Of a stretch of 64,000 bases of DNA, positions 23,191 to 36,085 are shown one piece after another; the stretch's first letter is position 1, and the number at the start of each line of letters is the position of its first letter. The translations under genes were made by a program, and so were the position numbers. The notes beneath the pieces were generated by a model. That model was not told the origin of the DNA. It did not search any database and was given only the letters and a program-made list of their open reading frames with translations. Source of the stretch: Micropterix aruncella (taxonomy: Eukaryota > Arthropoda > Insecta > Lepidoptera > Micropterigidae); assembly GCA_944548615.1 (NCBI GenBank), contig CALYMY010000045.1, forward strand, positions 186,001-250,000, written 5' to 3'.

Positions 23191-23908
23191 ATTGGCTTCC
23201 GACGTTTGAGGGCTATTGCGCTAAAAGGCATCAATAGTCCTCCCTGTTTATTATTATCTAATAGAGTTTTGCTTTGCGCATCTAACGCTTCTTTTAATTT
23301 TCAAATCTGAGTAATATTAACGGAATTATAGACGATTTAATATCTGTATAGGTATATTGATTTATCGATTTAACGGTTTTGTTTCCATAGTAACGAGCTC
23401 AGGCGGTGGCCCGACTCGCAATAGAATATTTATCGATTTAACGATTTCTGTTTCTATGGTAACTTCAGCCCTCGTCATACTTGCGAAAGTTTATTTATCG
23501 ATTTTACGATGTTTGTTTTCAATAGTAGCGATCCGAGCCAAGGGAGTTTTAGTATTTTTCCCGCGGCTTCGTTTAATAAATTAAATATTATATTCTTTAT
23601 TTTATCATATACACACAAGCGAGGTGTCAAAAGATAGGGTTTTAGAACGCTTTTCATTTCATTGCTTCTGCTTTTTATCTCGTCTTCTTCTTCTTCTTTA
23701 ATTACTTTTCAATACTATTTAATCTGTGCTTTTTCATTTTCATTTTCAGTGCCTTTGATCAACGAGAAGAGACAATATGGAGACCACAGAAATAGAAGTG
23801 CCGTTTCGGAATTTCGAAGAAATACCGGAAAGAGCCAGAGATATTGCCCGCGAGGCGTTAAACGAATTAAAAGGAGTAAACAACCTACGGAAAGAGGTAC
23901 GTGACAAG
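23191..23908 (+). repeat. Macrosatellite linker plus exon, unit 5
   Basis: X-box-like palindromes lie at 23381-23394 and 23450-23463, in full-length linker form. Confidence 0.95.
23750..23896 (+). CDS. Candidate coding exon, unit 5
   Basis: Intact copy: ATG at 23777, donor GT at 23897, unspliced stop at 23947. Confidence 0.45.
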
Positions 23909-25351
23909 GACGAGGGAACTCCTCAACGGTCAACCGTAGAGACGTGAAATTTGGTATAGGCATTCCATTATGATGGCAATTACTAAGTTCCACCATGACA
24001 TGGCTGCTGCACCCAGGGTTGGCTCCCGACGAGGGAACTTCTCAACGGTCAACCGTAGAGACGTGAAATTTGGTATAGGCATTCCATTATGATGGCAATT
24101 ACTAAGTTCCACCATGACATGGCTGCTGCACCCAGGGTTGGCTCCCGACGAGGGAACTCCTCAACGGTCAACCGTAGAGACGTGAAATTTGGTATAGGCA
24201 TTCCATTATGATGGCAATTACTAAGTTCCACCATGACATGGCTGCTGCACCCAGGGTTGGCTCCCGACGAGGGAACTCCTCAACGGTCAACCGTAGAGAC
24301 GTGAAATTTGGTATAGGCATTCCATTATGATGGCAATTACTAAGTTCCACCATGACATGGCTGCTGCACCCAGGGTTGGCTCCCGACGAGGGAACTCCTC
24401 AACGGTCAACCGTAGAGACGTGAAATTTGGTATAGGCATTCCATTATGACGGCAATTTCTAAGTTCCACCATGACATCGCTGCTGCACCCAGGGTTGGCT
24501 CCCGACGAGGGAACTCCTCAACGGTCAACCGTAGAGACGTGAAATTTGGTATAGGCATTCCATTATGATGGCAATTACTAAGTTCCACCATGACATGGCT
24601 GCTGCACCCAGGGTTGGCTCCCGACGAGGGAACTCCTCAACGGTCAACCGTAGAGACGTGAAATTTGGTATAGGCATTCCATTATGATGGCAATTACTAA
24701 GTTCCACCATGACATGGCTGCTGCACCCAGGGTTGGCTCCCGACGAGGGAACTCCTCAACGGTCAACCGTAGAGACGTGAAATTTGGTATAGGCATTCCA
24801 TTATGATGGCAATTACTAAGTTCCACCATGACATGGCTGCTGCACCCAGGGTTGGCTCCCGACGAGGGAACTCCTCAACGGTCAACCGTAGAGACGTGAA
24901 ATTTGGTATAGGCATTCCATTATGATGGCAATTACTAAGTTCCACCATGACATGGCTGCTGCACCCAGGGTTGGCTCCCGACGAGGGAACTCCTCAACGG
25001 TCAACCGTAGAGACGTGAAATTTGGTATAGGCATTCCATTATGACGGCAATTTCTAAGTTCCACCATGACATCGCTGCTGCACCCAGGGTTGGCTCCCGA
25101 CGAGGGAACTCCTCAACGGTCAACCGTAGAGACGTGAAATTTGGTATAGGCATTCCATTATGATGGCAATTACTAAGTTCCACCATGACATGGCTGCTGC
25201 ACCCAGGGTTGGCTCCCGACGAGGGAACTCCTCAACGGTCAACCGTAGAGACGTGAAATTTGGTATAGGCATTCCATTATGATGGCAATTACTAAGTTCC
25301 ACCATGACATGGCTGCTGCACCCAGGGTTGGCTCCCGACGAGGGAACTCCT
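23909..25351 (+). repeat. 119 bp satellite array, unit 5 (12 copies)
   Basis: Standard 12-copy order with 15 bp partial. Confidence 0.95.
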
Positions 25352-27220
25352 GAACATAGAAATTGTTATGAATAAATGTCATTTTTCGAAAAAGACCGTG
25401 ATAGAGTAAATAAAACGCGTTACGGTGTTTGGGCATAACGAAGGCCTTTGAAATCTCTACGAAATGGCATTTTCGAAATTTTGACATTTTGAAATTTTTT
25501 ATATAAACTTTCATTTTGAACATAGAAATTGTTATGAAAAAATCACATTTTTCACAAAAGAACGAGATAGAGTAAACCTACCGCGTTGCGGTCTTTGGCG
25601 AGATCGACACCCCGCTTAAGCTCTACAAAATGGCATTTTTGAAATTTTGACTTTTTGAAAAATTTTATATAAAATTTCATTTTAAACATAGAAATTATTA
25701 TGAAAAAATCATATTTTTCGAAAAAGATCGTGATAGAGTAAACCTATAGGGTTACGGCGTTCGGACAGAACGACGGCCTTGGTAATCTCTACAAAATGGC
25801 ATTTTCGAAATTTTGACATTTTGAAAAATTTTATATAAAATTTCATTTTAAACATAGAAATTGTTATGAAAAAATCACATTTTTCGAAAAAGATCGTGAT
25901 AGAGTAAACCTATAGGGTTACGGCGTTCGGACAGAACGACGGCCTTGGTAATCTCTACAAAATGGCATTTTCGAAATTTTGACATTTTGAAATTTTTTAT
26001 ATAAACTTTCATTTTGAACATAGAAATTGTTATGAAAAAATCACATTTTTCGAAATAAATCGAGATAGAGTAAACCTACCGCGTTGCGGTCTTTGGCGAG
26101 ATCGACACCCCGCTTAAGCTCTACAAAATGTCATTTTTGAAATTTTGACATTTTGAAAAATTTTATATAAAATTTCATTTTAAACATAGAAATTATAATG
26201 AAAAAATCACATTTTTCGAAAAAGATCGTGATAGAGTAAACCTATAGCGTTACGGCGTTCGGACAGAACCACGGCCTTGGTAATCTCTACGAAATGGCAT
26301 TTTCGAAATTTTGACATTTTGAAATTTTTTATATAAACTTTCATTTTGAACATAGAAATTGTTATGAATAAATGACATTTTTCGAAAAAGACCGTGATAG
26401 AGTAAACCTACCGCGTTGCGGTCTTTGGCTAGATCGACACCCCGCTTAAGCTCTACAAAATGGCATTTTTGAAATTTTGACATTTTGAAAAATTTTATAT
26501 AAAATTTCATTTTAAACATAGAAATTATTATGAAAAAATCACATTTTTCGAAAAAGATCGTGATAGAGTAAACCTATAGCGTTACGGCGTTCGGACAGAA
26601 CGACGGCCTTGGTAATCTCTACAAAATGGCATTTTCGAAATTTTGACATTTTGAAAAATTTTATATAAAATTTCATTTTAAACATAGAAATTGTTATGAA
26701 AAAATCACATTTTTCGAAAAAGATCGTGATAGAGTAAACCTATAGCGTTACGGCGTTCGGACAGAACGACGACCTTGGTAATCTCTACAAAATGGCATTT
26801 TCGAAATTTTGACATTTTGAAAAATTTTATATAAACTTTCATTTTGAACATAGAAATTGTTATGAAAAAATCACATTTTTCGAAATAAATCGAGATAGAG
26901 TAAACCTACCGCGTTGCGGTCTTTGGCGAGATCGACACCCCGCTTAAGCTCTACAAAATGGCATTTTTGAAATTTTGATATTTTGAAAATTTTTATATAA
27001 ACTTTCATTTTGAACTTGGAAATTATTATGAAAAAATCACATTTTTCGAAATAAATCGAGATAGAGTAAACCTAACGCGTTACGGTGTTCGGACAGAACG
27101 AAGGCCTTTGAAATCTCTACGAAATGGCATTTTCGAAATTTTGACATTTTGAATTTTTTTATATAAACTTTCATTTTGAACATAGAAATTGTTATGAAAA
27201 AATCACATTTTTCGAAATAA
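25352..27220 (+). repeat. 166 bp satellite array, unit 5 (11 copies)
   Basis: Standard 11-mer order. It has the marker AAAATGTCATTT near 26128, shared with units 7 and 10. Confidence 0.95.
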
Positions 27221-27938
27221 ATTGGCTTCCGACGTTTGAGGGCTATTGCGCTAAAAGGCATCAATAGTCCTCCCTGTTTATTATTATCTAATAGAGTTTT
27301 GCTTTGCGCATCTAACGCTTCTTTTAATTTTCAAATCTGAGTAATATTAACGGAATTATAGACGATTTAATATCTGTATAGGTATATTGATTTATCGATT
27401 TAACGGTTTTGTTTCCATAGTAACGAGCTCAGGCGGTGGCCCGACTCGCAATAGAATATTTATCGATTTAACGATTTCTGTTTCTATGGTAACTTCAGCC
27501 CTCGTCATACTTGCGAAAGTTTATTTATCGATTTTACGATGTTTGTTTTCAATAGTAGCGATCCGAGCCAAGGGAGTTTTAGTATTTTTCCCGCGGCTTC
27601 GTTTAATAAATTAAATATTATATTCTTTATTTTATCATATACACACAAGCGAGGTGTCAAAAGATAGGGTTTTAGAACGCTTTTCATTTCATTGCTTCTG
27701 CTTTTTATCTCGTCTTCTTCTTCTTCTTTAATTACTTTTCAATACTATTTAATCTGTGCTTTTTCATTTTCATTTTCAGTGCCTTTGATCAACGAGAAGA
27801 GACAATATGGAGACCACAGAAATAGAAGTGCCGTTTCGGAATTTCGAAGAAATACCGGAAAGAGCCAGAGATATTGCCCGCGAGGCGTTAAACGAATTAA
27901 AAGGAGTAAACAACCTACGGAAAGAGGTACGTGACAAG
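27221..27938 (+). repeat. Macrosatellite linker plus exon, unit 6
   Basis: X-box-like palindromes lie at 27411-27424 and 27480-27493. Confidence 0.95.
27780..27926 (+). CDS. Candidate coding exon, unit 6
   Basis: Intact copy: ATG at 27807, donor GT at 27927, unspliced stop at 27977. Confidence 0.45.
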
Positions 27939-29381
27939 GACGAGGGAACTCCTCAACGGTCAACCGTAGAGACGTGAAATTTGGTATAGGCATTCCATTA
28001 TGATGGCAATTACTAAGTTCCACCATGACATGGCTGCTGCACCCAGGGTTGGCTCCCGACGAGGGAACTTCTCAACGGTCAACCGTAGAGACGTGAAATT
28101 TGGTATAGGCATTCCATTATGATGGCAATTACTAAGTTCCACCATGACATGGCTGCTGCACCCAGGGTTGGCTCCCGACGAGGGAACTCCTCAACGGTCA
28201 ACCGTAGAGACGTGAAATTTGGTATAGGCATTCCATTATGATGGCAATTACTAAGTTCCACCATGACATGGCTGCTGCACCCAGGGTTGGCTCCCGACGA
28301 GGGAACTCCTCAACGGTCAACCGTAGAGACGTGAAATTTGGTATAGGCATTCCATTATGATGGCAATTACTAAGTTCCACCATGACATGGCTGCTGCACC
28401 CAGGGTTGGCTCCCGACGAGGGAACTCCTCAACGGTCAACCGTAGAGACGTGAAATTTGGTATAGGCATTCCATTATGACGGCAATTTCTAAGTTCCACC
28501 ATGACATCGCTGCTGCACCCAGGGTTGGCTCCCGACGAGGGAACTCCTCAACGGTCAACCGTAGAGACGTGAAATTTGGTATAGGCATTCCATTATGATG
28601 GCAATTACTAAGTTCCACCATGACATGGCTGCTGCACCCAGGGTTGGCTCCCGACGAGGGAACTCCTCAACGGTCAACCGTAGAGACGTGAAATTTGGTA
28701 TAGGCATTCCATTATGATGGCAATTACTAAGTTCCACCATGACATGGCTGCTGCACCCAGGGTTGGCTCCCGACGAGGGAACTCCTCAACGGTCAACCGT
28801 AGAGACGTGAAATTTGGTATAGGCATTCCATTATGATGGCAATTACTAAGTTCCACCATGACATGGCTGCTGCACCCAGGGTTGGCTCCCGACGAGGGAA
28901 CTCCTCAACGGTCAACCGTAGAGACGTGAAATTTGGTATAGGCATTCCATTATGATGGCAATTACTAAGTTCCACCATGACATGGCTGCTGCACCCAGGG
29001 TTGGCTCCCGACGAGGGAACTCCTCAACGGTCAACCGTAGAGACGTGAAATTTGGTATAGGCATTCCATTATGACGGCAATTTCTAAGTTCCACCATGAC
29101 ATCGCTGCTGCACCCAGGGTTGGCTCCCGACGAGGGAACTCCTCAACGGTCAACCGTAGAGACGTGAAATTTGGTATAGGCATTCCATTATGATGGCAAT
29201 TACTAAGTTCCACCATGACATGGCTGCTGCACCCAGGGTTGGCTCCCGACGAGGGAACTCCTCAACGGTCAACCGTAGAGACGTGAAATTTGGTATAGGC
29301 ATTCCATTATGATGGCAATTACTAAGTTCCACCATGACATGGCTGCTGCACCCAGGGTTGGCTCCCGACGAGGGAACTCCT
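27939..29381 (+). repeat. 119 bp satellite array, unit 6 (12 copies)
   Basis: Standard 12-copy order with 15 bp partial. Confidence 0.95.
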
Positions 29382-31084
29382 GAACATAGAAATTGTTATG
29401 AATAAATGTCATTTTTCGAAAAAGACCGTGATAGAGTAAATAAAACGCGTTACGGTGTTTGGGCATAACGAAGGCCTTTGAAATCTCTACGAAATGGCAT
29501 TTTCGAAATTTTGACATTTTGAAATTTTTTATATAAACTTTCATTTTGAACATAGAAATTGTTATGAATAAATGACATTTTTCGAAAAAGACCGTGATAG
29601 AGTAAACCTACCGCGTTGCGGTCTTTGGCTAGATCGACACCCCGCTTAAGCTCTACAAAATGGCATTTTTGAAATTTTGACATTTTGAAAAATTTTATAT
29701 AAAATTTCATTTTAAACATAGAAATTATTATGAAAAAATCACATTTTTCGAAAAAGATCGTGATAGAGTAAACCTATAGCGTTACGGCGTTCGGACAGAA
29801 CGACGGCCTTGGTAATCTCTACAAAATGGCATTTTCGAAATTTTGACATTTTGAAAAATTTTATATAAAATTTCATTTTAAACATAGAAATTGTTATGAA
29901 AAAATCACATTTTTCGAAAAAGATCGTGATAGAGTAAACCTATAGCGTTACGGCGTTCGGACAGAACGACGACCTTGGTAATCTCTACAAAATGGCATTT
30001 TCGAAATTTTGACATTTTGAAAAATTTTATATAAACTTTCATTTTGAACATAGAAATTGTTATGAAAAAATCACATTTTTCGAAATAAATCGAGATAGAG
30101 TAAACCTACCGCGTTGCGGTCTTTGGCGAGATCGACACCCCGCTTAAGCTCTACAAAATGGCATTTTTGAAATTTTGACATTTTGAAAAATTTTATATAA
30201 AATTTCATTTTAAACATAGAAATTATAATGAAAAAATCACATTTTTCGAAAAAGATCGTGATAGAGTAAACCTATAGCGTTACGGCGTTCGGACAGAACC
30301 ACGGCCTTGGTAATCTCTACGAAATGGCATTTTCGAAATTTTGACATTTTGAAATTTTTTATATAAACTTTCATTTTGAACATAGAAATTGTTATGAATA
30401 AATGACATTTTTCGAAAAAGACCGTGATAGAGTAAACCTACCGCGTTGCGGTCTTTGGCTAGATCGACACCCCGCTTAAGCTCTACAAAATGGCATTTTT
30501 GAAATTTTGACATTTTGAAAAATTTTATATAAAATTTCATTTTAAACATAGAAATTATTATGAAAAAATCACATTTTTCGAAAAAGATCGTGATAGAGTA
30601 AACCTATAGCGTTACGGCGTTCGGACAGAACGACGGCCTTGGTAATCTCTACAAAATGGCATTTTCGAAATTTTGACATTTTGAAAAATTTTATATAAAC
30701 TTTCATTTTGAACATAGAAATTGTTATGAAAAAATCACATTTTTCGAAATAAATCGAGATAGAGTAAACCTACCGCGTTGCGGTCTTTGGCGAGATCGAC
30801 ACCCCGCTTAAGCTCTACAAAATGGCATTTTTGAAATTTTGATATTTTGAAAATTTTTATATAAACTTTCATTTTGAACTTGGAAATTATTATGAAAAAA
30901 TCACATTTTTCGAAATAAATCGAGATAGAGTAAACCTAACGCGTTACGGTGTTCGGACAGAACGAAGGCCTTTGAAATCTCTACGAAATGGCATTTTCGA
31001 AATTTTGACATTTTGAATTTTTTTATATAAACTTTCATTTTGAACATAGAAATTGTTATGAAAAAATCACATTTTTCGAAATAA
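29382..31084 (+). repeat. 166 bp satellite array, unit 6 (10 copies, alternative order)
   Basis: Ten monomers. The first is followed directly by a GCTAGATCG monomer rather than by the CACAAAAGAACGAG/GCGAG one. The array looks recombined between out-of-register monomers. Unit 9 has the same structure. Confidence 0.95.
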
Positions 31085-31274
31085 ATTGGCTTCCGACGTT
31101 TGAGGGCTATTGCGCTAAAAGGCATCAATAGTCCTCCCTGTTTATTATTATCTAATAGAGTTTTGCTTTGCGCATCTAACGCTTCTTTTAATTTTCAAAT
31201 CTGAGTAATATTAACGGAATTATAGACGATTTAATATCTGTATAGGTATATTGATTTATCGATTTAACGGTTTT

Positions 31275-31357
31275 GTTTCCATAGTAACGAGCTCAGGCGG
31301 TGGCCCGACTCGCAATAGAATATTTATCGATTTAACGATTTCTGTTTCTATGGTAAC
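31275..31357 (+). promoter_or_regulatory. Pair of X-box-like (RFX-type) palindromes, reference copy
   Basis: GTTTCCATAGTAAC and GTTTCTATGGTAAC both fit the RFX-factor X-box form RYYNYY-N(1-3)-RRNRAC over all positions. They start 69 bp apart and lie about 300-400 bp upstream of the exon ATG. RFX factors drive ciliary genes in animals. The same pair occurs in all fifteen linkers, at the positions listed in each. No binding is shown, and the motifs may simply be part of an ancient tandem repeat. Confidence 0.5.
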
Positions 31358-31643
31358 TTCAGCCCTCGTCATACTTGCGAAAGTTTATTTATCGATTTTA
31401 CGATGTTTGTTTTCAATAGTAGCGATCCGAGCCAAGGGAGTTTTAGTATTTTTCCCGCGGCTTCGTTTAATAAATTAAATATTATATTCTTTATTTTATC
31501 ATATACACACAAGCGAGGTGTCAAAAGATAGGGTTTTAGAACGCTTTTCATTTCATTGCTTCTGCTTTTTATCTCGTCTTCTTCTTCTTCTTTAATTACT
31601 TTTCAATACTATTTAATCTGTGCTTTTTCATTTTCATTTTCAG

Positions 31644-31790
31644 TGCCTTTGATCAACGAGAAGAGACAATATGGAGACCACAGAAATAGAAGTGCCGTTT
31701 CGGAATTTCGAAGAAATACCGGAAAGAGCCAGAGATATTGCCCGCGAGGCGTTAAACGAATTAAAAGGAGTAAACAACCTACGGAAAGAG
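31644..31790 (+). CDS. Candidate coding exon, unit 7
   Basis: Intact copy: ATG at 31671, donor GT at 31791, unspliced stop at 31841. Confidence 0.45.
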
Positions 31791-31802
31791 GTACGTGACA
31801 AG

Positions 31803-33245
31803 GACGAGGGAACTCCTCAACGGTCAACCGTAGAGACGTGAAATTTGGTATAGGCATTCCATTATGATGGCAATTACTAAGTTCCACCATGACATGGCTG
31901 CTGCACCCAGGGTTGGCTCCCGACGAGGGAACTTCTCAACGGTCAACCGTAGAGACGTGAAATTTGGTATAGGCATTCCATTATGATGGCAATTACTAAG
32001 TTCCACCATGACATGGCTGCTGCACCCAGGGTTGGCTCCCGACGAGGGAACTCCTCAACGGTCAACCGTAGAGACGTGAAATTTGGTATAGGCATTCCAT
32101 TATGATGGCAATTACTAAGTTCCACCATGACATGGCTGCTGCACCCAGGGTTGGCTCCCGACGAGGGAACTCCTCAACGGTCAACCGTAGAGACGTGAAA
32201 TTTGGTATAGGCATTCCATTATGATGGCAATTACTAAGTTCCACCATGACATGGCTGCTGCACCCAGGGTTGGCTCCCGACGAGGGAACTCCTCAACGGT
32301 CAACCGTAGAGACGTGAAATTTGGTATAGGCATTCCATTATGACGGCAATTTCTAAGTTCCACCATGACATCGCTGCTGCACCCAGGGTTGGCTCCCGAC
32401 GAGGGAACTCCTCAACGGTCAACCGTAGAGACGTGAAATTTGGTATAGGCATTCCATTATGATGGCAATTACTAAGTTCCACCATGACATGGCTGCTGCA
32501 CCCAGGGTTGGCTCCCGACGAGGGAACTCCTCAACGGTCAACCGTAGAGACGTGAAATTTGGTATAGGCATTCCATTATGATGGCAATTACTAAGTTCCA
32601 CCATGACATGGCTGCTGCACCCAGGGTTGGCTCCCGACGAGGGAACTCCTCAACGGTCAACCGTAGAGACGTGAAATTTGGTATAGGCATTCCATTATGA
32701 TGGCAATTACTAAGTTCCACCATGACATGGCTGCTGCACCCAGGGTTGGCTCCCGACGAGGGAACTCCTCAACGGTCAACCGTAGAGACGTGAAATTTGG
32801 TATAGGCATTCCATTATGATGGCAATTACTAAGTTCCACCATGACATGGCTGCTGCACCCAGGGTTGGCTCCCGACGAGGGAACTCCTCAACGGTCAACC
32901 GTAGAGACGTGAAATTTGGTATAGGCATTCCATTATGACGGCAATTTCTAAGTTCCACCATGACATCGCTGCTGCACCCAGGGTTGGCTCCCGACGAGGG
33001 AACTCCTCAACGGTCAACCGTAGAGACGTGAAATTTGGTATAGGCATTCCATTATGATGGCAATTACTAAGTTCCACCATGACATGGCTGCTGCACCCAG
33101 GGTTGGCTCCCGACGAGGGAACTCCTCAACGGTCAACCGTAGAGACGTGAAATTTGGTATAGGCATTCCATTATGATGGCAATTACTAAGTTCCACCATG
33201 ACATGGCTGCTGCACCCAGGGTTGGCTCCCGACGAGGGAACTCCT
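31803..33245 (+). repeat. 119 bp satellite array, unit 7 (12 copies)
   Basis: Standard 12-copy order with 15 bp partial. Confidence 0.95.
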
Positions 33246-35114
33246 GAACATAGAAATTGTTATGAATAAATGTCATTTTTCGAAAAAGACCGTGATAGAG
33301 TAAATAAAACGCGTTACGGTGTTTGGGCATAACGAAGGCCTTTGAAATCTCTACGAAATGGCATTTTCGAAATTTTGACATTTTGAAATTTTTTATATAA
33401 ACTTTCATTTTGAACATAGAAATTGTTATGAAAAAATCACATTTTTCACAAAAGAACGAGATAGAGTAAACCTACCGCGTTGCGGTCTTTGGCGAGATCG
33501 ACACCCCGCTTAAGCTCTACAAAATGGCATTTTTGAAATTTTGACTTTTTGAAAAATTTTATATAAAATTTCATTTTAAACATAGAAATTATTATGAAAA
33601 AATCATATTTTTCGAAAAAGATCGTGATAGAGTAAACCTATAGGGTTACGGCGTTCGGACAGAACGACGGCCTTGGTAATCTCTACAAAATGGCATTTTC
33701 GAAATTTTGACATTTTGAAAAATTTTATATAAAATTTCATTTTAAACATAGAAATTGTTATGAAAAAATCACATTTTTCGAAAAAGATCGTGATAGAGTA
33801 AACCTATAGGGTTACGGCGTTCGGACAGAACGACGGCCTTGGTAATCTCTACAAAATGGCATTTTCGAAATTTTGACATTTTGAAATTTTTTATATAAAC
33901 TTTCATTTTGAACATAGAAATTGTTATGAAAAAATCACATTTTTCGAAATAAATCGAGATAGAGTAAACCTACCGCGTTGCGGTCTTTGGCGAGATCGAC
34001 ACCCCGCTTAAGCTCTACAAAATGTCATTTTTGAAATTTTGACATTTTGAAAAATTTTATATAAAATTTCATTTTAAACATAGAAATTATAATGAAAAAA
34101 TCACATTTTTCGAAAAAGATCGTGATAGAGTAAACCTATAGCGTTACGGCGTTCGGACAGAACCACGGCCTTGGTAATCTCTACGAAATGGCATTTTCGA
34201 AATTTTGACATTTTGAAATTTTTTATATAAACTTTCATTTTGAACATAGAAATTGTTATGAATAAATGACATTTTTCGAAAAAGACCGTGATAGAGTAAA
34301 CCTACCGCGTTGCGGTCTTTGGCTAGATCGACACCCCGCTTAAGCTCTACAAAATGGCATTTTTGAAATTTTGACATTTTGAAAAATTTTATATAAAATT
34401 TCATTTTAAACATAGAAATTATTATGAAAAAATCACATTTTTCGAAAAAGATCGTGATAGAGTAAACCTATAGCGTTACGGCGTTCGGACAGAACGACGG
34501 CCTTGGTAATCTCTACAAAATGGCATTTTCGAAATTTTGACATTTTGAAAAATTTTATATAAAATTTCATTTTAAACATAGAAATTGTTATGAAAAAATC
34601 ACATTTTTCGAAAAAGATCGTGATAGAGTAAACCTATAGCGTTACGGCGTTCGGACAGAACGACGATCTTGGTAATCTCTACAAAATGGCATTTTCGAAA
34701 TTTTGACATTTTGAAAAATTTTATATAAACTTTCATTTTGAACATAGAAATTGTTATGAAAAAATCACATTTTTCGAAATAAATCGAGATAGAGTAAACC
34801 TACCGCGTTGCGGTCTTTGGCGAGATCGACACCCCGCTTAAGCTCTACAAAATGGCATTTTTGAAATTTTGATATTTTGAAAATTTTTATATAAACTTTC
34901 ATTTTGAACTTGGAAATTATTATGAAAAAATCACATTTTTCGAAATAAATCGAGATAGAGTAAACCTAACGCGTTACGGTGTTCGGACAGAACGAAGGCC
35001 TTTGAAATCTCTACGAAATGGCATTTTCGAAATTTTGACATTTTGAATTTTTTTATATAAACTTTCATTTTGAACATAGAAATTGTTATGAAAAAATCAC
35101 ATTTTTCGAAATAA
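33246..35114 (+). repeat. 166 bp satellite array, unit 7 (11 copies)
   Basis: Standard 11-mer with the AAAATGTCATTT marker near 34022. A private CGACGATCTT change near 34664 sits where other units have CGACGACCTT. Confidence 0.95.
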
Positions 35115-35832
35115 ATTGGCTTCCGACGTTTGAGGGCTATTGCGCTAAAAGGCATCAATAGTCCTCCCTGTTTATTATTATCTAATAGAGTTTTGCTTTG
35201 CGCATCTAACGCTTCTTTTAATTTTCAAATCTGAGTAATATTAACGGAATTATAGACGATTTAATATCTGTATAGGTATATTGATTTATCGATTTAACGG
35301 TTTTGTTTCCATAGTAACGAGCTCAGGCGGTGGCCCGACTCGCAATAGAATATTTATCGATTTAACGATTTCTGTTTCTATGGTAACTTCAGCCCTCGTC
35401 ATACTTGCGAAAGTTTATTTATCGATTTTACGATGTTTGTTTTCAATAGTAGCGATCCGAGCCAAGGGAGTTTTAGTATTTTTCCCGCGGCTTCGTTTAA
35501 TAAATTAAATATTATATTCTTTATTTTATCATATACACACAAGCGAGGTGTCAAAAGATAGGGTTTTAGAACGCTTTTCATTTCATTGCTTCTGCTTTTT
35601 ATCTCGTCTTCTTCTTCTTCTTTAATTACTTTTCAATACTATTTAATCTGTGCTTTTTCATTTTCATTTTCAGTGCCTTTGATCAACGAGAAGAGACAAT
35701 ATGGAGACCACAGAAATAGAAGTGCCGTTTCGGAATTTCGAAGAAATACCGGAAAGAGCCAGAGATATTGCCCGCGAGGCGTTAAACGAATTAAAAGGAG
35801 TAAACAACCTACGGAAAGAGGTACGTGACAAG
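35115..35832 (+). repeat. Macrosatellite linker plus exon, unit 8
   Basis: X-box-like palindromes lie at 35305-35318 and 35374-35387. Confidence 0.95.
35674..35820 (+). CDS. Candidate coding exon, unit 8
   Basis: Intact copy: ATG at 35701, donor GT at 35821, unspliced stop at 35871. Confidence 0.45.
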
Positions 35833-36085
35833 GACGAGGGAACTCCTCAACGGTCAACCGTAGAGACGTGAAATTTGGTATAGGCATTCCATTATGATGG
35901 CAATTACTAAGTTCCACCATGACATGGCTGCTGCACCCAGGGTTGGCTCCCGACGAGGGAACTCCTCAACGGTCAACCGTAGAGACGTGAAATTTGGTAT
36001 AGGCATTCCATTATGATGGCAATTACTAAGTTCCACCATGACATGGCTGCTGCACCCAGGGTTGGCTCCCGACGAGGGAACTCCT
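35833..36085 (+). repeat. 119 bp satellite array, unit 8 (2 copies only)
   Basis: Two A-type monomers plus the 15 bp partial. Exactly ten monomers (1190 bp) are missing compared with neighbours, with both flanks intact. This is the signature of unequal exchange or slippage in register. Confidence 0.95.

Larger units (their letters stand above)
31085..31802 (+). repeat. Macrosatellite linker plus exon, unit 7 (reference layout)
   Basis: This full-form linker is used as the reference. Three degenerate tandem repeats begin with TTTATCGATTT at 31255, 31323 and 31388 (spacing 68 and 65 bp). The first two carry GTTTCCATAGTAAC (31275-31288) and GTTTCTATGGTAAC (31344-31357), and the third a decayed version (31409-31423). 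A TCT microsatellite follows at about 31576-31592, then the polypyrimidine tract leading to the exon. Confidence 0.95.
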
